The notes under the pieces are model-generated. The model did no database searches. It saw only the letters and a program-made list of their open reading frames with translations, and was not told the DNA's origin. From the NCBI GenBank assembly GCA_004556455.1, contig SFGY01000004.1, forward strand, positions 186,001-250,000: DNA of 64,000 nt, written 5' to 3'. Positions within the stretch are counted from its first letter, which is position 1. Every line of letters begins with the position of its first letter. This DNA comes from Clostridiales bacterium. GTDB lineage: Bacteria; Bacillota; Clostridia; Saccharofermentanales; DTU023. The position numbers were made by a program, and so were the translations under genes. Below are positions 43,100-51,946 of the stretch, one piece after another.

Positions 43100-45748
43100 A
43101 TGTCTAGAATTGATTCCATTGCCAAAAATTTTGAGCCTTCTGCACGTGAAAAAGAAATCTATCAGGACTGGGTTGAGCATGATTGTTTTAAGGCAGATGC
43201 ACATTCACAGAAAAAGCCTTTTACGATTGTCATGCCGCCGCCCAATATTACGGGAAAACTGCATATCGGCCATGCTTTGGACCTTAGTCTGCAAGATGTC
43301 CTGATTCGCTACAAGCGCATGAAGGGCTTTGAGACACTCTATTTGCCCGGCACGGATCACGCCTCTATTGCCACGGAGGCGAAAATTGTCGAGGCCCTGC
43401 GCAAAGAGGGAATCTGTAAAGAGGATCTGGGTCGCGAAGGCTTTTTGAAACGGGCCTGGGCCTGGAGGGAAGAATACGGACATAACATCAGCGAACAGAG
43501 CAAGAGCCTCGGTCTTTCAGCCGATTGGTCGCGCACGCGTTTCACCTTGGATGAAGGACTTTCAAAGGCCGTTCGCAAAGTCTTTGTGGACTTTTATGAA
43601 GCAGGTAAAATTTATCGCGGCGAGCGCATGGTCAACTGGTGTCCCAACTGTCTGACGTCAATTTCAGATGCGGAGGTGGAACACGAAGACACCGATGGCT
43701 TTTTCTGGCATATCAATTATCCGCTCGCTGATGGCTCAGGCTTTCTTGAGATTGCGACAACTCGTCCTGAGACAATGCTGGGGGATATGGCTCTGGCTGT
43801 CCATCCTGACGATGAAAGATATAAGGAGCTTGTGGGCAAAGAGGTTATCCTCCCTCTGGTCGGTCGCCGTATTCCGGTCATTGCAGATGATTACGTGAAA
43901 ATGGATTTTGGTACGGGCATTGTTAAAATCACACCGGCGCATGACCCTAATGATTTTGAGGTCGGTCGACGGCATCATCTGGAAATCCTCAACATTATGA
44001 ATGAGGATGGCAGTATTAATGAAGCAGGAGGAAAATATGCCGGCCTGCCCGGTAAAGATGCGCGCAGGCGCATTGTTGAAGACCTCAAGCAAGAGGGCCT
44101 TCTCGTCAGCACGGAAAAAATAGTGCATCAGGTAGGGCACTGCTATCGCTGCCATTCTGAGGTTGAACCGCGTGTCTCCCTGCAATGGTTTGTGGCCATG
44201 AAGGAAATGGCAGAACCAGCTATTGAGGCTGTCCGGGATAAGACCATCGATTTCGTTCCGGAGCGCTTCTCAAAACTCTATTTTAACTGGATGGAAAATA
44301 TCCGTGACTGGTGTATTTCCCGCCAGCTCTGGTGGGGACACCGCATTCCTGCCTGGTACTGTGATGACTGTGAAGAGATTACCGTCTCCATGGAAGCCCC
44401 TGTGGTTTGTGCGCACTGCGGTTCAAAACATATTCATCAGGATCCTGATACTTTGGATACCTGGTTTTCCTCAGCTTTATGGCCCTTCTCGACTCTGGGC
44501 TGGCCCGAAGAAACAGAAGATGTCAAAAAGTTTTATCCCACAGATGTGCTGGTAACAGGCTACGATATCATTACCTTTTGGGTATCCCGCATGATTTTTT
44601 CGGCGCTGGTACATACCGGTCAGGCGCCCTTTAAAGACGTCCTGATTCATGGCCTCGTACGCGATGAACAGGGACGCAAAATGTCTAAATCTCTCGGCAA
44701 TGGCATTGATCCCATCGAGGTGATTAATGCCTACGGTGCGGATGCTCTGCGCTACGCTTTGCTGACGGGCATTTCCCAGGGCAATGATGTGCGCATGTCC
44801 ACACAGAAAATTGAATCTGGCCGCAACTTTATCAACAAAATCTGGAACGCCTTCCGCTTTGCTCTGATGAATTTTGATGAGGAGATGGATTTTGCTTCGG
44901 TGAAGCTTGAAGAGCTTGAGACAAGTGACCGCTGGATTCTCAGCAAGCTGCAAAAACTGATCGAAGAAGTGAACAGTAATTTTGAGCAGTATGAGGTCGG
45001 GCTGGCACTGGCTAAGATATACAGTTTTCTCTGGGATGACTTCTGTGACTGGTATATTGAAATGGTCAAGCCGCGTCTCAGAACTGAAGGGAGAAACCGC
45101 CTTGCGGCTCAGTTTGTACTCAACACCGTCCTTTGCGATACTGTGAAATTGCTCCATCCCTTTATGCCCTTTGTGACAGAAGAGATCTGGCAATCTCTGA
45201 TCCACGAACCTGGACGCCTGATTCTTGCCCCCTGGCCTGAGGTTCATAAAGACTGGCGCTTCGAGAATGAAGCTGCGGATATTGAAGACTTGATGGAAGT
45301 TTTGCGGGCTGTGCGCAATATCCGTGCAGAAATGAATGTTGCCCTGAATCAGAAGATTCATCTCATTCTTGTTTCTCCTCAGGATAATGTGCGCAAACTC
45401 TTTGAATACAACCCCAAACTTTTGCTGGAATTGGCCGGAATTTCCACCTGTGAGACCCGTGAGAGTGATGCTGACATTCCCGATACGGCTGTTTCAGCTG
45501 TTTTCAGAAATGGTAGCCTGCATATCCCTCTGGAAGATCTGATTGATCTCGAAAAGGAGAGGGAACGCCTTGCGAACGAAGCGCTTCGCCTTGAGGGAGA
45601 AGTCCTCAAGACACAGAAAAAGCTTGAAAACAAAGCTTTTACGGAGAAGGCTCCGTCTGCTGTCGTACAGCGAGAACGCGAAAAGCTGGCCAATTATGAG
45701 ACGATGCTGCAAAGCACGCGGCAGCGCCTTGAACAGCTTGGGGTCTGA
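43100..45748 (+). CDS. valS: Valyl-tRNA synthetase
   Basis: Class I aminoacyl-tRNA synthetase, about 882 residues. HIGH motif at residues 55-58 (GKLHIGHALD), KMSKS motif in GRKMSKSLGNGIDP (about 528), an editing domain between (about 190-330, with TTRPETMLGDMA), WCISRQLWWGHRIPAW, an anticodon-binding domain and a C-terminal coiled coil (about 815-882). I chose ATG 43100 with GAAGGAGAG upstream; an in-frame ATG at 43076 would start inside the previous gene. The ligA start follows two bases after the stop. Confidence 0.97.
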   Translation: MSRIDSIAKNFEPSAREKEIYQDWVEHDCFKADAHSQKKPFTIVMPPPNITGKLHIGHALDLSLQDVLIRYKRMKGFETLYLPGTDHASIATEAKIVEALRKEGICKEDLGREGFLKRAWAWREEYGHNISEQSKSLGLSADWSRTRFTLDEGLSKAVRKVFVDFYEAGKIYRGERMVNWCPNCLTSISDAEVEHEDTDGFFWHINYPLADGSGFLEIATTRPETMLGDMALAVHPDDERYKELVGKEVILPLVGRRIPVIADDYVKMDFGTGIVKITPAHDPNDFEVGRRHHLEILNIMNEDGSINEAGGKYAGLPGKDARRRIVEDLKQEGLLVSTEKIVHQVGHCYRCHSEVEPRVSLQWFVAMKEMAEPAIEAVRDKTIDFVPERFSKLYFNWMENIRDWCISRQLWWGHRIPAWYCDDCEEITVSMEAPVVCAHCGSKHIHQDPDTLDTWFSSALWPFSTLGWPEETEDVKKFYPTDVLVTGYDIITFWVSRMIFSALVHTGQAPFKDVLIHGLVRDEQGRKMSKSLGNGIDPIEVINAYGADALRYALLTGISQGNDVRMSTQKIESGRNFINKIWNAFRFALMNFDEEMDFASVKLEELETSDRWILSKLQKLIEEVNSNFEQYEVGLALAKIYSFLWDDFCDWYIEMVKPRLRTEGRNRLAAQFVLNTVLCDTVKLLHPFMPFVTEEIWQSLIHEPGRLILAPWPEVHKDWRFENEAADIEDLMEVLRAVRNIRAEMNVALNQKIHLILVSPQDNVRKLFEYNPKLLLELAGISTCETRESDADIPDTAVSAVFRNGSLHIPLEDLIDLEKERERLANEALRLEGEVLKTQKKLENKAFTEKAPSAVVQREREKLANYETMLQSTRQRLEQLGV

Positions 45749-45750
45749 TC

Positions 45751-47799
45751 ATGACGGAGCCGGGAAAAGCCGAAGAAAAGCGAGCCGAGGCTGAGCAGAT
45801 CCAAGAACTGCGGTCGACCCTCAAAGACCTCAATCGTGCCTATTATGATGAAGATAATCCACTGATATCTGACCGGGAGTACGATCTTCTTTTAAAACGC
45901 CTGCGTGAACTCGAGGAGAGGCATCCCGAACTGGACGATCCTGACTCCCCCTCACGTCAGGTTGGAGGTCATGCCAGTGCTGCAGGTCTTAGCAGGGTTC
46001 CTTTGCTCGAAGCAATGCTCTCTTTGCAGGACGTCTTTTCACTTGAAGAGGTCTTTTCCTTTACGGCTGCCCTGCGTGCTCTTGATCCTTCAGTGACTTT
46101 TACAGTGGAAGAAAAAATAGATGGCCTTTCCCTGGCGCTTCGCTATGAGTCAGGGCGCTTTGTGCTGGCACATACCCGAGGTGACGGCCATCACTATGGT
46201 GAAAACGTCAGCGCCAATGCCCAGATGCTCGAAGGTCTGCCGCTGAATCTCAAGGAAGAACTTTCTGCTCTGCGGGTACGTGCTGAAGTTTACATGCCAA
46301 AAGAAGCTTTTCTTGAGGTCAATCGTGCCCAGGAGAGGGCGGAGAAACCGCTTTTCGCCAACCCCCGTAACTGTGCTGCCGGAACTCTTCGCCAACTGAA
46401 TCCTGAGGTTATTAAAGAACGCCGCCTTTCTTACTTTGCCTTTGATATTCTGTATATTGAAGGCAAACGCTTCGAAGGGGATAAAGAGGCTTTAGACTGG
46501 TTGCAAGCACAGGGCTTTAAGATTATTCCGGAAATTACGGTTTGTCGTACAGACGAAGAAATTGCTGCGGCTATAGAGGCGATTGCCCAAAGGCGATCGC
46601 AGCTGCCCTATGGCATTGATGGCGCTGTGATTAAAGTGGACAATCTGTCACTTCGAAAACACTTAGGCGCGAGCGCCAAAACACCGCGTTGGGCGATTGC
46701 CTATAAATATCCCCCGGAGGAAAAAGAAACGCTTCTGCTGGATATACGCGTCCAGGTGGGGAGAACCGGCCGTCTCACCCCGCTGGCGATTCTTGAACCT
46801 GTACAACTTTCAGGAACGACGGTCAGCCGGGCCAGCCTGCATAATCCTGCAATGGTCGCAGCTCTTGACCTGCGCGAAGGGGACAGGGTCAAAGTCAGTA
46901 AAATGGGAGACATTATCCCTGCCATTGTTGGCGTTAACAAAGAAGCTCGACACGGTAATCCCCCTGCTTATAGAATTGCCGCAGTCTGCCCGGTCTGCGG
47001 AGCTCCGGCAGAGCACCGGGAGGGCAGCATTGATCTTTATTGCAGCGGTGCAGACTGCCCGGCTCAGCTCACAGCCAAACTGGTTTATTTTGCTTCTAAA
47101 GCTGCAATGGATATCAGCGGCCTGGGCGAACAGTCTGTGGAAGCCCTGAAAGAGTTGAATTTGCTCCACAGTCTGGCCGATATCTATAAACTCAAAGATC
47201 ACCGCGAGCGTCTCATCATGGATGGCCGCATTGGGCGTGAAAAACGTGTGGATAATCTTCTGGCTGCGATTGAGGAAAGTAAAAACAAGGAAATCTGGAG
47301 GCTGATTTCTGCTTTAGGCATCAACTTAATCGGCCCGCAGACGGCCAAGTCACTGGCCCGCCATTTTGGCGATATTGATAAGCTCATCCAGGCAAGTCGC
47401 GAAGAACTGCTGTCCATCGAAGATATAGGGGAGGCTTCTGCTGATAATATTCTCCATTACTTTGCTCAGGATCAGAGCAAGGAGCTGATGCAGCACTTCC
47501 GCGAAGCAGGGCTCAGGTTTAAAGATTTGACAGTTGACTCAGGTTCTGCTTCTGAACTGCCCTTTTCCGGTAAAACTATTGTCCTGACCGGCACCCTTCC
47601 GGGTATCTCTAGGGAAAATGCTGCGACCAGACTGGAAGCCCTGGGGGCAAGAATTTCATCCTCCGTTTCAGCAAAAACAAGCTGGCTGCTGGCTGGGGAA
47701 GAAGCAGGATCCAAGCTGCAGAAGGCGGAAAAACTGGGTGTCCCCATCATTTCACTTGAGGATCTTGAGAAACTCAGTGGAGGACGATGGACAGAATAA
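45751..47799 (+). CDS. ligA: NAD-dependent DNA ligase
   Basis: Seals DNA nicks in replication and repair. 682 residues. Adenylation domain with catalytic Lys in VEEKIDGLSLAL (about residue 121); OB fold (VQVGRTGRLTPLAILEPV); a four-cysteine zinc finger, CPVCGAP and CSGADCPAQ (about 412-437); helix-hairpin-helix region; C-terminal BRCT domain (about 603-680, KTIVLTGTLPG and TSWLLAGEEAGSKLQKA). ATG 45751 is coupled to valS, with no separate promoter visible. Confidence 0.97.
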   Translation: MTEPGKAEEKRAEAEQIQELRSTLKDLNRAYYDEDNPLISDREYDLLLKRLRELEERHPELDDPDSPSRQVGGHASAAGLSRVPLLEAMLSLQDVFSLEEVFSFTAALRALDPSVTFTVEEKIDGLSLALRYESGRFVLAHTRGDGHHYGENVSANAQMLEGLPLNLKEELSALRVRAEVYMPKEAFLEVNRAQERAEKPLFANPRNCAAGTLRQLNPEVIKERRLSYFAFDILYIEGKRFEGDKEALDWLQAQGFKIIPEITVCRTDEEIAAAIEAIAQRRSQLPYGIDGAVIKVDNLSLRKHLGASAKTPRWAIAYKYPPEEKETLLLDIRVQVGRTGRLTPLAILEPVQLSGTTVSRASLHNPAMVAALDLREGDRVKVSKMGDIIPAIVGVNKEARHGNPPAYRIAAVCPVCGAPAEHREGSIDLYCSGADCPAQLTAKLVYFASKAAMDISGLGEQSVEALKELNLLHSLADIYKLKDHRERLIMDGRIGREKRVDNLLAAIEESKNKEIWRLISALGINLIGPQTAKSLARHFGDIDKLIQASREELLSIEDIGEASADNILHYFAQDQSKELMQHFREAGLRFKDLTVDSGSASELPFSGKTIVLTGTLPGISRENAATRLEALGARISSSVSAKTSWLLAGEEAGSKLQKAEKLGVPIISLEDLEKLSGGRWTE

Positions 47800-47820
47800 T
47801 AGAGCGATAAGGAGGAGCCG

Positions 47821-48249
47821 ATGTTTTACTCATATTCAGCCCTGATCTTGAGTGGAGTTCTCTGTGTTCTGCTCTTTTGGGGCCTCATTTATACCCTGCG
47901 TGTCAACAGAGCCAGACGCAATCGACTTTCCTGGTCTTATCTCGCACCTGTCATACTTGCGGTGCTTTTGGTTTTTGTGCTCTGTCTTGAGTTTCGTCCG
48001 AGGCTTCTCGATCTTATTGCAGCTTCACCCGAGGCTCTGCACAGTTATACCGTGAATGCGGAAAATGCTGAGATTGAAGGACCCTTTCTCATGACGCGCG
48101 AACGTCGTTTTCTCCTGGGGCCGGATCAGCGCAATTTGGATTTGAGCAAAGACTGGAGAATTTCTGTCAGCCCTTATGCAGGTGTCGTCATCAGTGTCAC
48201 GGAAGTACTTCCCCCTGCTGAGAACATAGACTCATCCTTAACCCCCTGA
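47821..48249 (+). CDS. Small two-helix membrane protein of unknown function
   Basis: 142 residues, not recognised. Two hydrophobic helices (about 5-26 and 40-60) are separated by a short basic loop (RVNRARRNRLSW), followed by an ~80-residue soluble domain with no cysteine. By the positive-inside rule both ends would be outside, so the domain is probably extracytoplasmic. TAAGGAGGA gives a strong ribosome binding site before ATG 47821. It is last in the valS-ligA run. Confidence 0.6.
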   Translation: MFYSYSALILSGVLCVLLFWGLIYTLRVNRARRNRLSWSYLAPVILAVLLVFVLCLEFRPRLLDLIAASPEALHSYTVNAENAEIEGPFLMTRERRFLLGPDQRNLDLSKDWRISVSPYAGVVISVTEVLPPAENIDSSLTP

Positions 48250-48293
48250 GTGTGAAGCATAGTATTTCTTCCTTCGTACAAAATTCCCACAAA

Positions 48294-48340
48294 TTCGACA
48301 TTATTCGACAAAAATTTGTTAATATGATGATTTTGTCGAG
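48294..48340 (+). promoter_or_regulatory. Tandem Spo0A-box-like sites upstream of the Spo0A-type gene
   Basis: TTCGACA (48294-48300) and TTCGACA (48304-48310), each the exact reverse complement of the 0A box TGTCGAA, spaced ten bases apart (one helical turn); a third near-match, TGTCGAG, lies at 48334-48340. A -10-like TATGAT (48323-48328) sits between. The arrangement suggests autoregulation or control by a true Spo0A. Confidence 0.6.
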
Positions 48341-48416
48341 GCTATTGGGTGTATGATTAATTTCACCCTTCAAATTTAAGAAGGAAAAAATAAGCAAAGT
48401 TCCCGGAGGTGATCTG

Positions 48417-49139
48417 ATGAAAAGCTTTTCTGAGAAAAATAAAACTGAGTCATTAGCCTTTTATATTGCGGGAAGCAATAAAGAACTACTGCAGGACATT
48501 CAGCGTTTGATGTCATCACATGGGATCATCGGCGTTCATGATCCTTCCGGGAAAGTACATTTCATCGTGGAAGGACGAAAAGGCGCTCAATTTGCAGCGA
48601 ATCGGGTCAACAGCATGACCCAGATGCTGTTGAGAGATGCTTCAAATGAAGCAAGTGGAGATGAGGCCAAAGTTCAGCTCTATGTTGATGCGGTATTGCA
48701 ATGCTATGCTTTTAGGAAGAACCTCAGAGGTTATGATTTTTTACGCTATATTTTGATCCTGCTTTTACTTCATCCCGAAATGAAATCACCCATGGTCAAA
48801 TATATTTATAGCAGTACCGCCACGGCCTTCCGGGTATCTACCTCCCAGGTTGAACGCAATCTTCGCTATTGTTTTCAGCAGCTTTACGAACGTGAAACAG
48901 AAATGCGCAGAGCTCATGCCGAGCGGGCGCTCTGTCTCTCCGAAGGTGGAGCAGCCGAAAGGCAGGGGAGAACGCGTTATCTGACTCAGGCCGGCCGAAA
49001 ACTCTGTAACAGCGAAGGCATTCAACAACTCGTCATGGAAATCCGAAAGCTCATCAGTAACGGCAATTTTTCAATTCCCGATTTACCTGGGAGTGTTTAC
49101 GTTCAGAAGAGTATAAAACTGCCGGGCAGGTCTTTTTAA
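48417..49139 (+). CDS. Spo0A C-terminal-domain transcription regulator lacking a receiver
   Basis: 240 residues. Residues about 84-160 align by eye with the DNA-binding domain of Spo0A: RGYDFLRYIL matches its KGYLYLREAI, and STSQVERNLRYCF matches its TASRVERAIRHAI recognition helix; a final EGIQQLVMEIRKLI matches the last Spo0A helix after a longer charged insert (about 160-205). The N-terminal ~75 residues are not a receiver: the phosphorylation Asp and surrounding pocket are absent, so it cannot be controlled by the phosphorelay in the usual way. The ATG (48417) has GGAGGTGATC upstream. Its role (sporulation, stationary-phase or other) is unknown. It converges on hup. Confidence 0.8.
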   Translation: MKSFSEKNKTESLAFYIAGSNKELLQDIQRLMSSHGIIGVHDPSGKVHFIVEGRKGAQFAANRVNSMTQMLLRDASNEASGDEAKVQLYVDAVLQCYAFRKNLRGYDFLRYILILLLLHPEMKSPMVKYIYSSTATAFRVSTSQVERNLRYCFQQLYERETEMRRAHAERALCLSEGGAAERQGRTRYLTQAGRKLCNSEGIQQLVMEIRKLISNGNFSIPDLPGSVYVQKSIKLPGRSF

Positions 49140-49204
49140 GCCTGAATCGTTTAGAAATTACGGTAAGATTGTTCAGAGATTGTTCAGAGTATGAATGTTC
49201 TGAA

Positions 49205-49240
49205 ATAAAAAAGGCTGCCCCTAAGGACAGCCTTATTTTA
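49205..49240. terminator. Bidirectional terminator between the Spo0A-type gene and hup
   Basis: A 10-bp stem with one mismatch-free wobble pair (49211-49220 with 49225-49234) and loop CTAA. The minus strand continues TTTTATTT and the plus strand ATTTTATC, so it can serve both convergent genes. Confidence 0.85.
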
Positions 49241-49256
49241 TCTGATATAGCACAGA

Positions 49257-49532
49257 TCAGGCATTGACTCTCTCTTTGAGACCTTTGCCGGCTTTGAAAG
49301 CGGGAGCTTTGGAAGCGGGAATCTTGATCTCTTTTTTAGTGCTGGGGTTGCGGCCGATGCGGGCAGCGCGTTCACGGACTTCAAATGTGCCAAAGCCGAC
49401 GAGAACGACTTTTTCGCCTTTGGTCATCGCTTTTGCGATATTTTCAAGAACAGCATTGATGGCTTTTTCGCTGTCCTTTTTGCTGAGCTGAGTATCTTCA
49501 GCAACTGCGGCGATTAGTTCGGTTTTATTCAT
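49257..49532 (-). CDS. hup: DNA-binding protein HU
   Basis: Nucleoid-associated protein that bends DNA as a dimer. 91 residues beginning MNKTELIAAVAE, with GFGTFEVRERAARIGRNP (about 47-64) and the basic arm up to VNA; exact HU size. AAAGGAGG precedes the ATG. It has its own promoter and terminator. Confidence 0.97.
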   Translation of the reverse strand: MNKTELIAAVAEDTQLSKKDSEKAINAVLENIAKAMTKGEKVVLVGFGTFEVRERAARIGRNPSTKKEIKIPASKAPAFKAGKGLKERVNA

Positions 49533-49565
49533 ATTGGGTGCCTCCTTTGGACATCTTCTGCTGTA

Positions 49566-49594
49566 TTATTAAACGACAAAAGCCACAATGTCAA
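49566..49594 (-). promoter_or_regulatory. Sigma-A promoter of hup
   Basis: Minus-strand TTGACA (49589-49594), a 17-base spacer and TAATAA (49566-49571), about 35 bases before the hup start. Confidence 0.75.
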
Positions 49595-49795
49595 GGGTTT
49601 TCAGGCTTTTAGCTGTTTTTTGCAAAGAGAATCCTTAATTCAAGGATGAGGTTTGCGCCCCAGGCTCTTTTCGTTTACACTACATGAGAAAGAAAGTTTC
49701 CAAAGATGACGGTTTAAGGAAAGAAATTCCTGCCAGCTGCTCTCCTGGATACGTTACCATTCTGTGCTACAGGCACCTAGCGGAGGTTATTTATT

Positions 49796-50011
49796 ATGAA
49801 CATTACTAAAGATATGAATGTTGCTGAGGTTCTGAGCCACAACGAGAACCTGGTTCCGGTCTTTTACCAGCATGGTCTCTTTTGCCTGGGCTGCGTCCTT
49901 TCTCATGGAGAAACGATTGAACAAGCCTGTATGGCTCATGGCATCGACTGTGACTCCCTGATTTCTGACCTGAATAAGGCGGACGTTGCTGTGGCGCCTG
50001 AGCAGGCTTAG
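49796..50011 (+). CDS. DUF1858 domain protein
   Basis: 71 residues, the whole being a DUF1858 domain: MNITKDMNVAEVLSHN, then FYQHGLFCLGCVLSHGETIEQAC with the CxxC pair (C30 and C33) and HGID. Related domains are joined to hybrid-cluster or iron-sulfur repair proteins, and the cysteine pair suggests a redox or metal role that has not been proved. AGCGGAGG precedes the ATG. The following FHA-FtsW gene starts 11 bases after the stop. Confidence 0.85.
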   Translation: MNITKDMNVAEVLSHNENLVPVFYQHGLFCLGCVLSHGETIEQACMAHGIDCDSLISDLNKADVAVAPEQA

Positions 50012-50022
50012 ATCCGTCAAAA

Positions 50023-51822
50023 TTGTTCACTGATCTGCTTGATTATCTGGCGTATCTTGGCCGCTATCCAGCGGCCATCTTCTTTCTTGCGGCCGCTTTG
50101 ATTCTTTTTTTCAGGGCGGCTTCTTCTTTGCGTGTGCGTTTTCAACATCAATCCACTCCGGTGAAGGGCTTTTTTCTGATCGCTTCGGATGAAAGCGGGG
50201 AGCGGGTACAGAGTTTCCCGCTTTTCCATACCAGCAGCCTGGGACGGGCTCTTTCTTCAGATATTTGTCTGAATGGTCGCTATATTTTGCGCCATCATGC
50301 CCAGATTTATCTCTTTAATCGGCGCTGGTATATCTCCAGGGTTTCCGCGGATGCTGATGTCCGTGTCAACGGCAGAAAAATTGCAGGCAAACATCTTTTA
50401 AAACATGAAGACCGTATCCTTCTTCCGGGCTGCGAGTTTACTTTTATTGATGAGCGCAGTTCGGCAGAGGAGATAGGGGTGGACTTTGAGGCAACCTGGA
50501 CACGTGAGCAGGAGCTTTTTGATGAAGATGCACGAGGTTCAAGGGGAGCATGGTTTTGCTTCTCCTTTTTTTATTTCCTTATTTACGCTCAGCTTCTGCT
50601 GCTTCTGCCGGGTGAACCCGCTTCCCTTAAAATGATGGTAGCTTCCTTTGGAGGCAGTTATTATATTCTGCTTTTTTTATTTGGTCAGATCTGGTCTCGC
50701 CTCTTCGATCATTTTGATCTTCATATTTATTATGTTTTGGCTCTGCTTTCCGGTCTGGGCCTTATTTTTCAGATGCGGCTCTCGCTCTTAAATCGAACGA
50801 AACCAGTGGATTGGTCGATGGACCGCTGGCTTCGCTTCTTACAGTCCGACCTTATCAAAGTCGTGATTTTTTACTTTGTCGGACTGGCGCTTTTACCCCT
50901 GCTGATCAGTCTGATTTCACGTACGCATTTTCTGGAAAAAATGGCTCCTCTCTGCGTTGTCCTGACACCAGCTCTATACCTCGTGACCCGCTTTCTGGGC
51001 AGTGACACGGCGGGCACCGGAGCCAGGCTCTGGCTTATCCTGCCAGGGGGATTTTCATTACAGCTTACAGAATTTGCAAAGATTTCCTATCTCATCGTTT
51101 TGGCGTGGTTTTTTATGATTCGCCCACCGCTAAGGCATCAGTGGCTTTTTGCTCTTTGGGCGGGAATTAATTTTATGCTCATGCTCTGGATGCCGGATCT
51201 GGGTTCTATGATGCTGCTTCTTCCTGTCACTCTGCTGGTTTTTACCGTCATGACATCGGAGTACATCAAAACAGCGATTATCCTTTCCGGAGGAATTGGC
51301 ATTTTTGCTCTGGCTTACAGAATTCTGCCATACGTGCGCAGTCGCATTCATGGATGGCTGACCCTTTGGACAGAGGTCAACGCTCAAAATGATCAGATCA
51401 TTCGCGGTCTCCAGGCTATGGCTCAGGGAGGGCTATTTGGACTGGGTCTGGGACGCGCTGAACCGCGAGCTATTCCTCTTGCTTCTTCGGACATGATTTT
51501 CTCCTTCTTGTGTGAAGAATTGGGTTTGCTTTCCGGCATTGCACTCGTCATGGCTTTTGTTGTGATCTGGCTGCGCGCGGCTTATGCCGTGACCAGGATC
51601 CGCGATGGTTTCAGCTGTGGACTGATTTTAGCTGTTTCCAGCGCTTTTTTTGTCGAAGCTGCTGTGGTTATCGGAGGCTGCAGTGGTCTTATCCCCTTAA
51701 CTGGAGCGACTTTGCCGTTCATTTCCCGCGGGGGCTCATCCATGATGTCAAAGTGGATCCTTGCAGGCATCTTACTGGGACTTGGAAATCGTCGTGAAGA
51801 GGAAAGATATAAATCGCAGTGA
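50023..51822 (+). CDS. FHA domain fused to FtsW/RodA/SpoVE-type glycosyltransferase
   Basis: 599 residues. One N-terminal helix (about 16-32), then an FHA-type phosphothreonine-binding domain (about 65-142: SSLGRALSSDICLNG, HHAQIYL, VRVNGRKI, LKHEDRILLPG). From about 170 on, at least ten membrane helices form a SEDS protein, with the conserved GLFGLGLGRAEPRAIPLASSD-like loop and PFISRGGSSMMSKW near residue 565. SEDS proteins polymerise peptidoglycan with a class B PBP, and such a PBP follows. Domain fusion suggests control by a Ser/Thr kinase. The start is TTG 50023 without a clear ribosome binding site; no in-frame ATG precedes the FHA domain, so the start is uncertain. Confidence 0.85.
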   Translation: MFTDLLDYLAYLGRYPAAIFFLAAALILFFRAASSLRVRFQHQSTPVKGFFLIASDESGERVQSFPLFHTSSLGRALSSDICLNGRYILRHHAQIYLFNRRWYISRVSADADVRVNGRKIAGKHLLKHEDRILLPGCEFTFIDERSSAEEIGVDFEATWTREQELFDEDARGSRGAWFCFSFFYFLIYAQLLLLLPGEPASLKMMVASFGGSYYILLFLFGQIWSRLFDHFDLHIYYVLALLSGLGLIFQMRLSLLNRTKPVDWSMDRWLRFLQSDLIKVVIFYFVGLALLPLLISLISRTHFLEKMAPLCVVLTPALYLVTRFLGSDTAGTGARLWLILPGGFSLQLTEFAKISYLIVLAWFFMIRPPLRHQWLFALWAGINFMLMLWMPDLGSMMLLLPVTLLVFTVMTSEYIKTAIILSGGIGIFALAYRILPYVRSRIHGWLTLWTEVNAQNDQIIRGLQAMAQGGLFGLGLGRAEPRAIPLASSDMIFSFLCEELGLLSGIALVMAFVVIWLRAAYAVTRIRDGFSCGLILAVSSAFFVEAAVVIGGCSGLIPLTGATLPFISRGGSSMMSKWILAGILLGLGNRREEERYKSQ

Positions 51823-51946
51823 ATAAGATGATGCTTAAAGCAATGTCGATGTGCTTCTCCGTGAAGGCATTCAAAAGATTTTTCAGGTCGAGCGATCCAA
51901 TTGGCCCACTGTGCCAGTGAAGACAGCATGAACTTAGGAGGCAACC

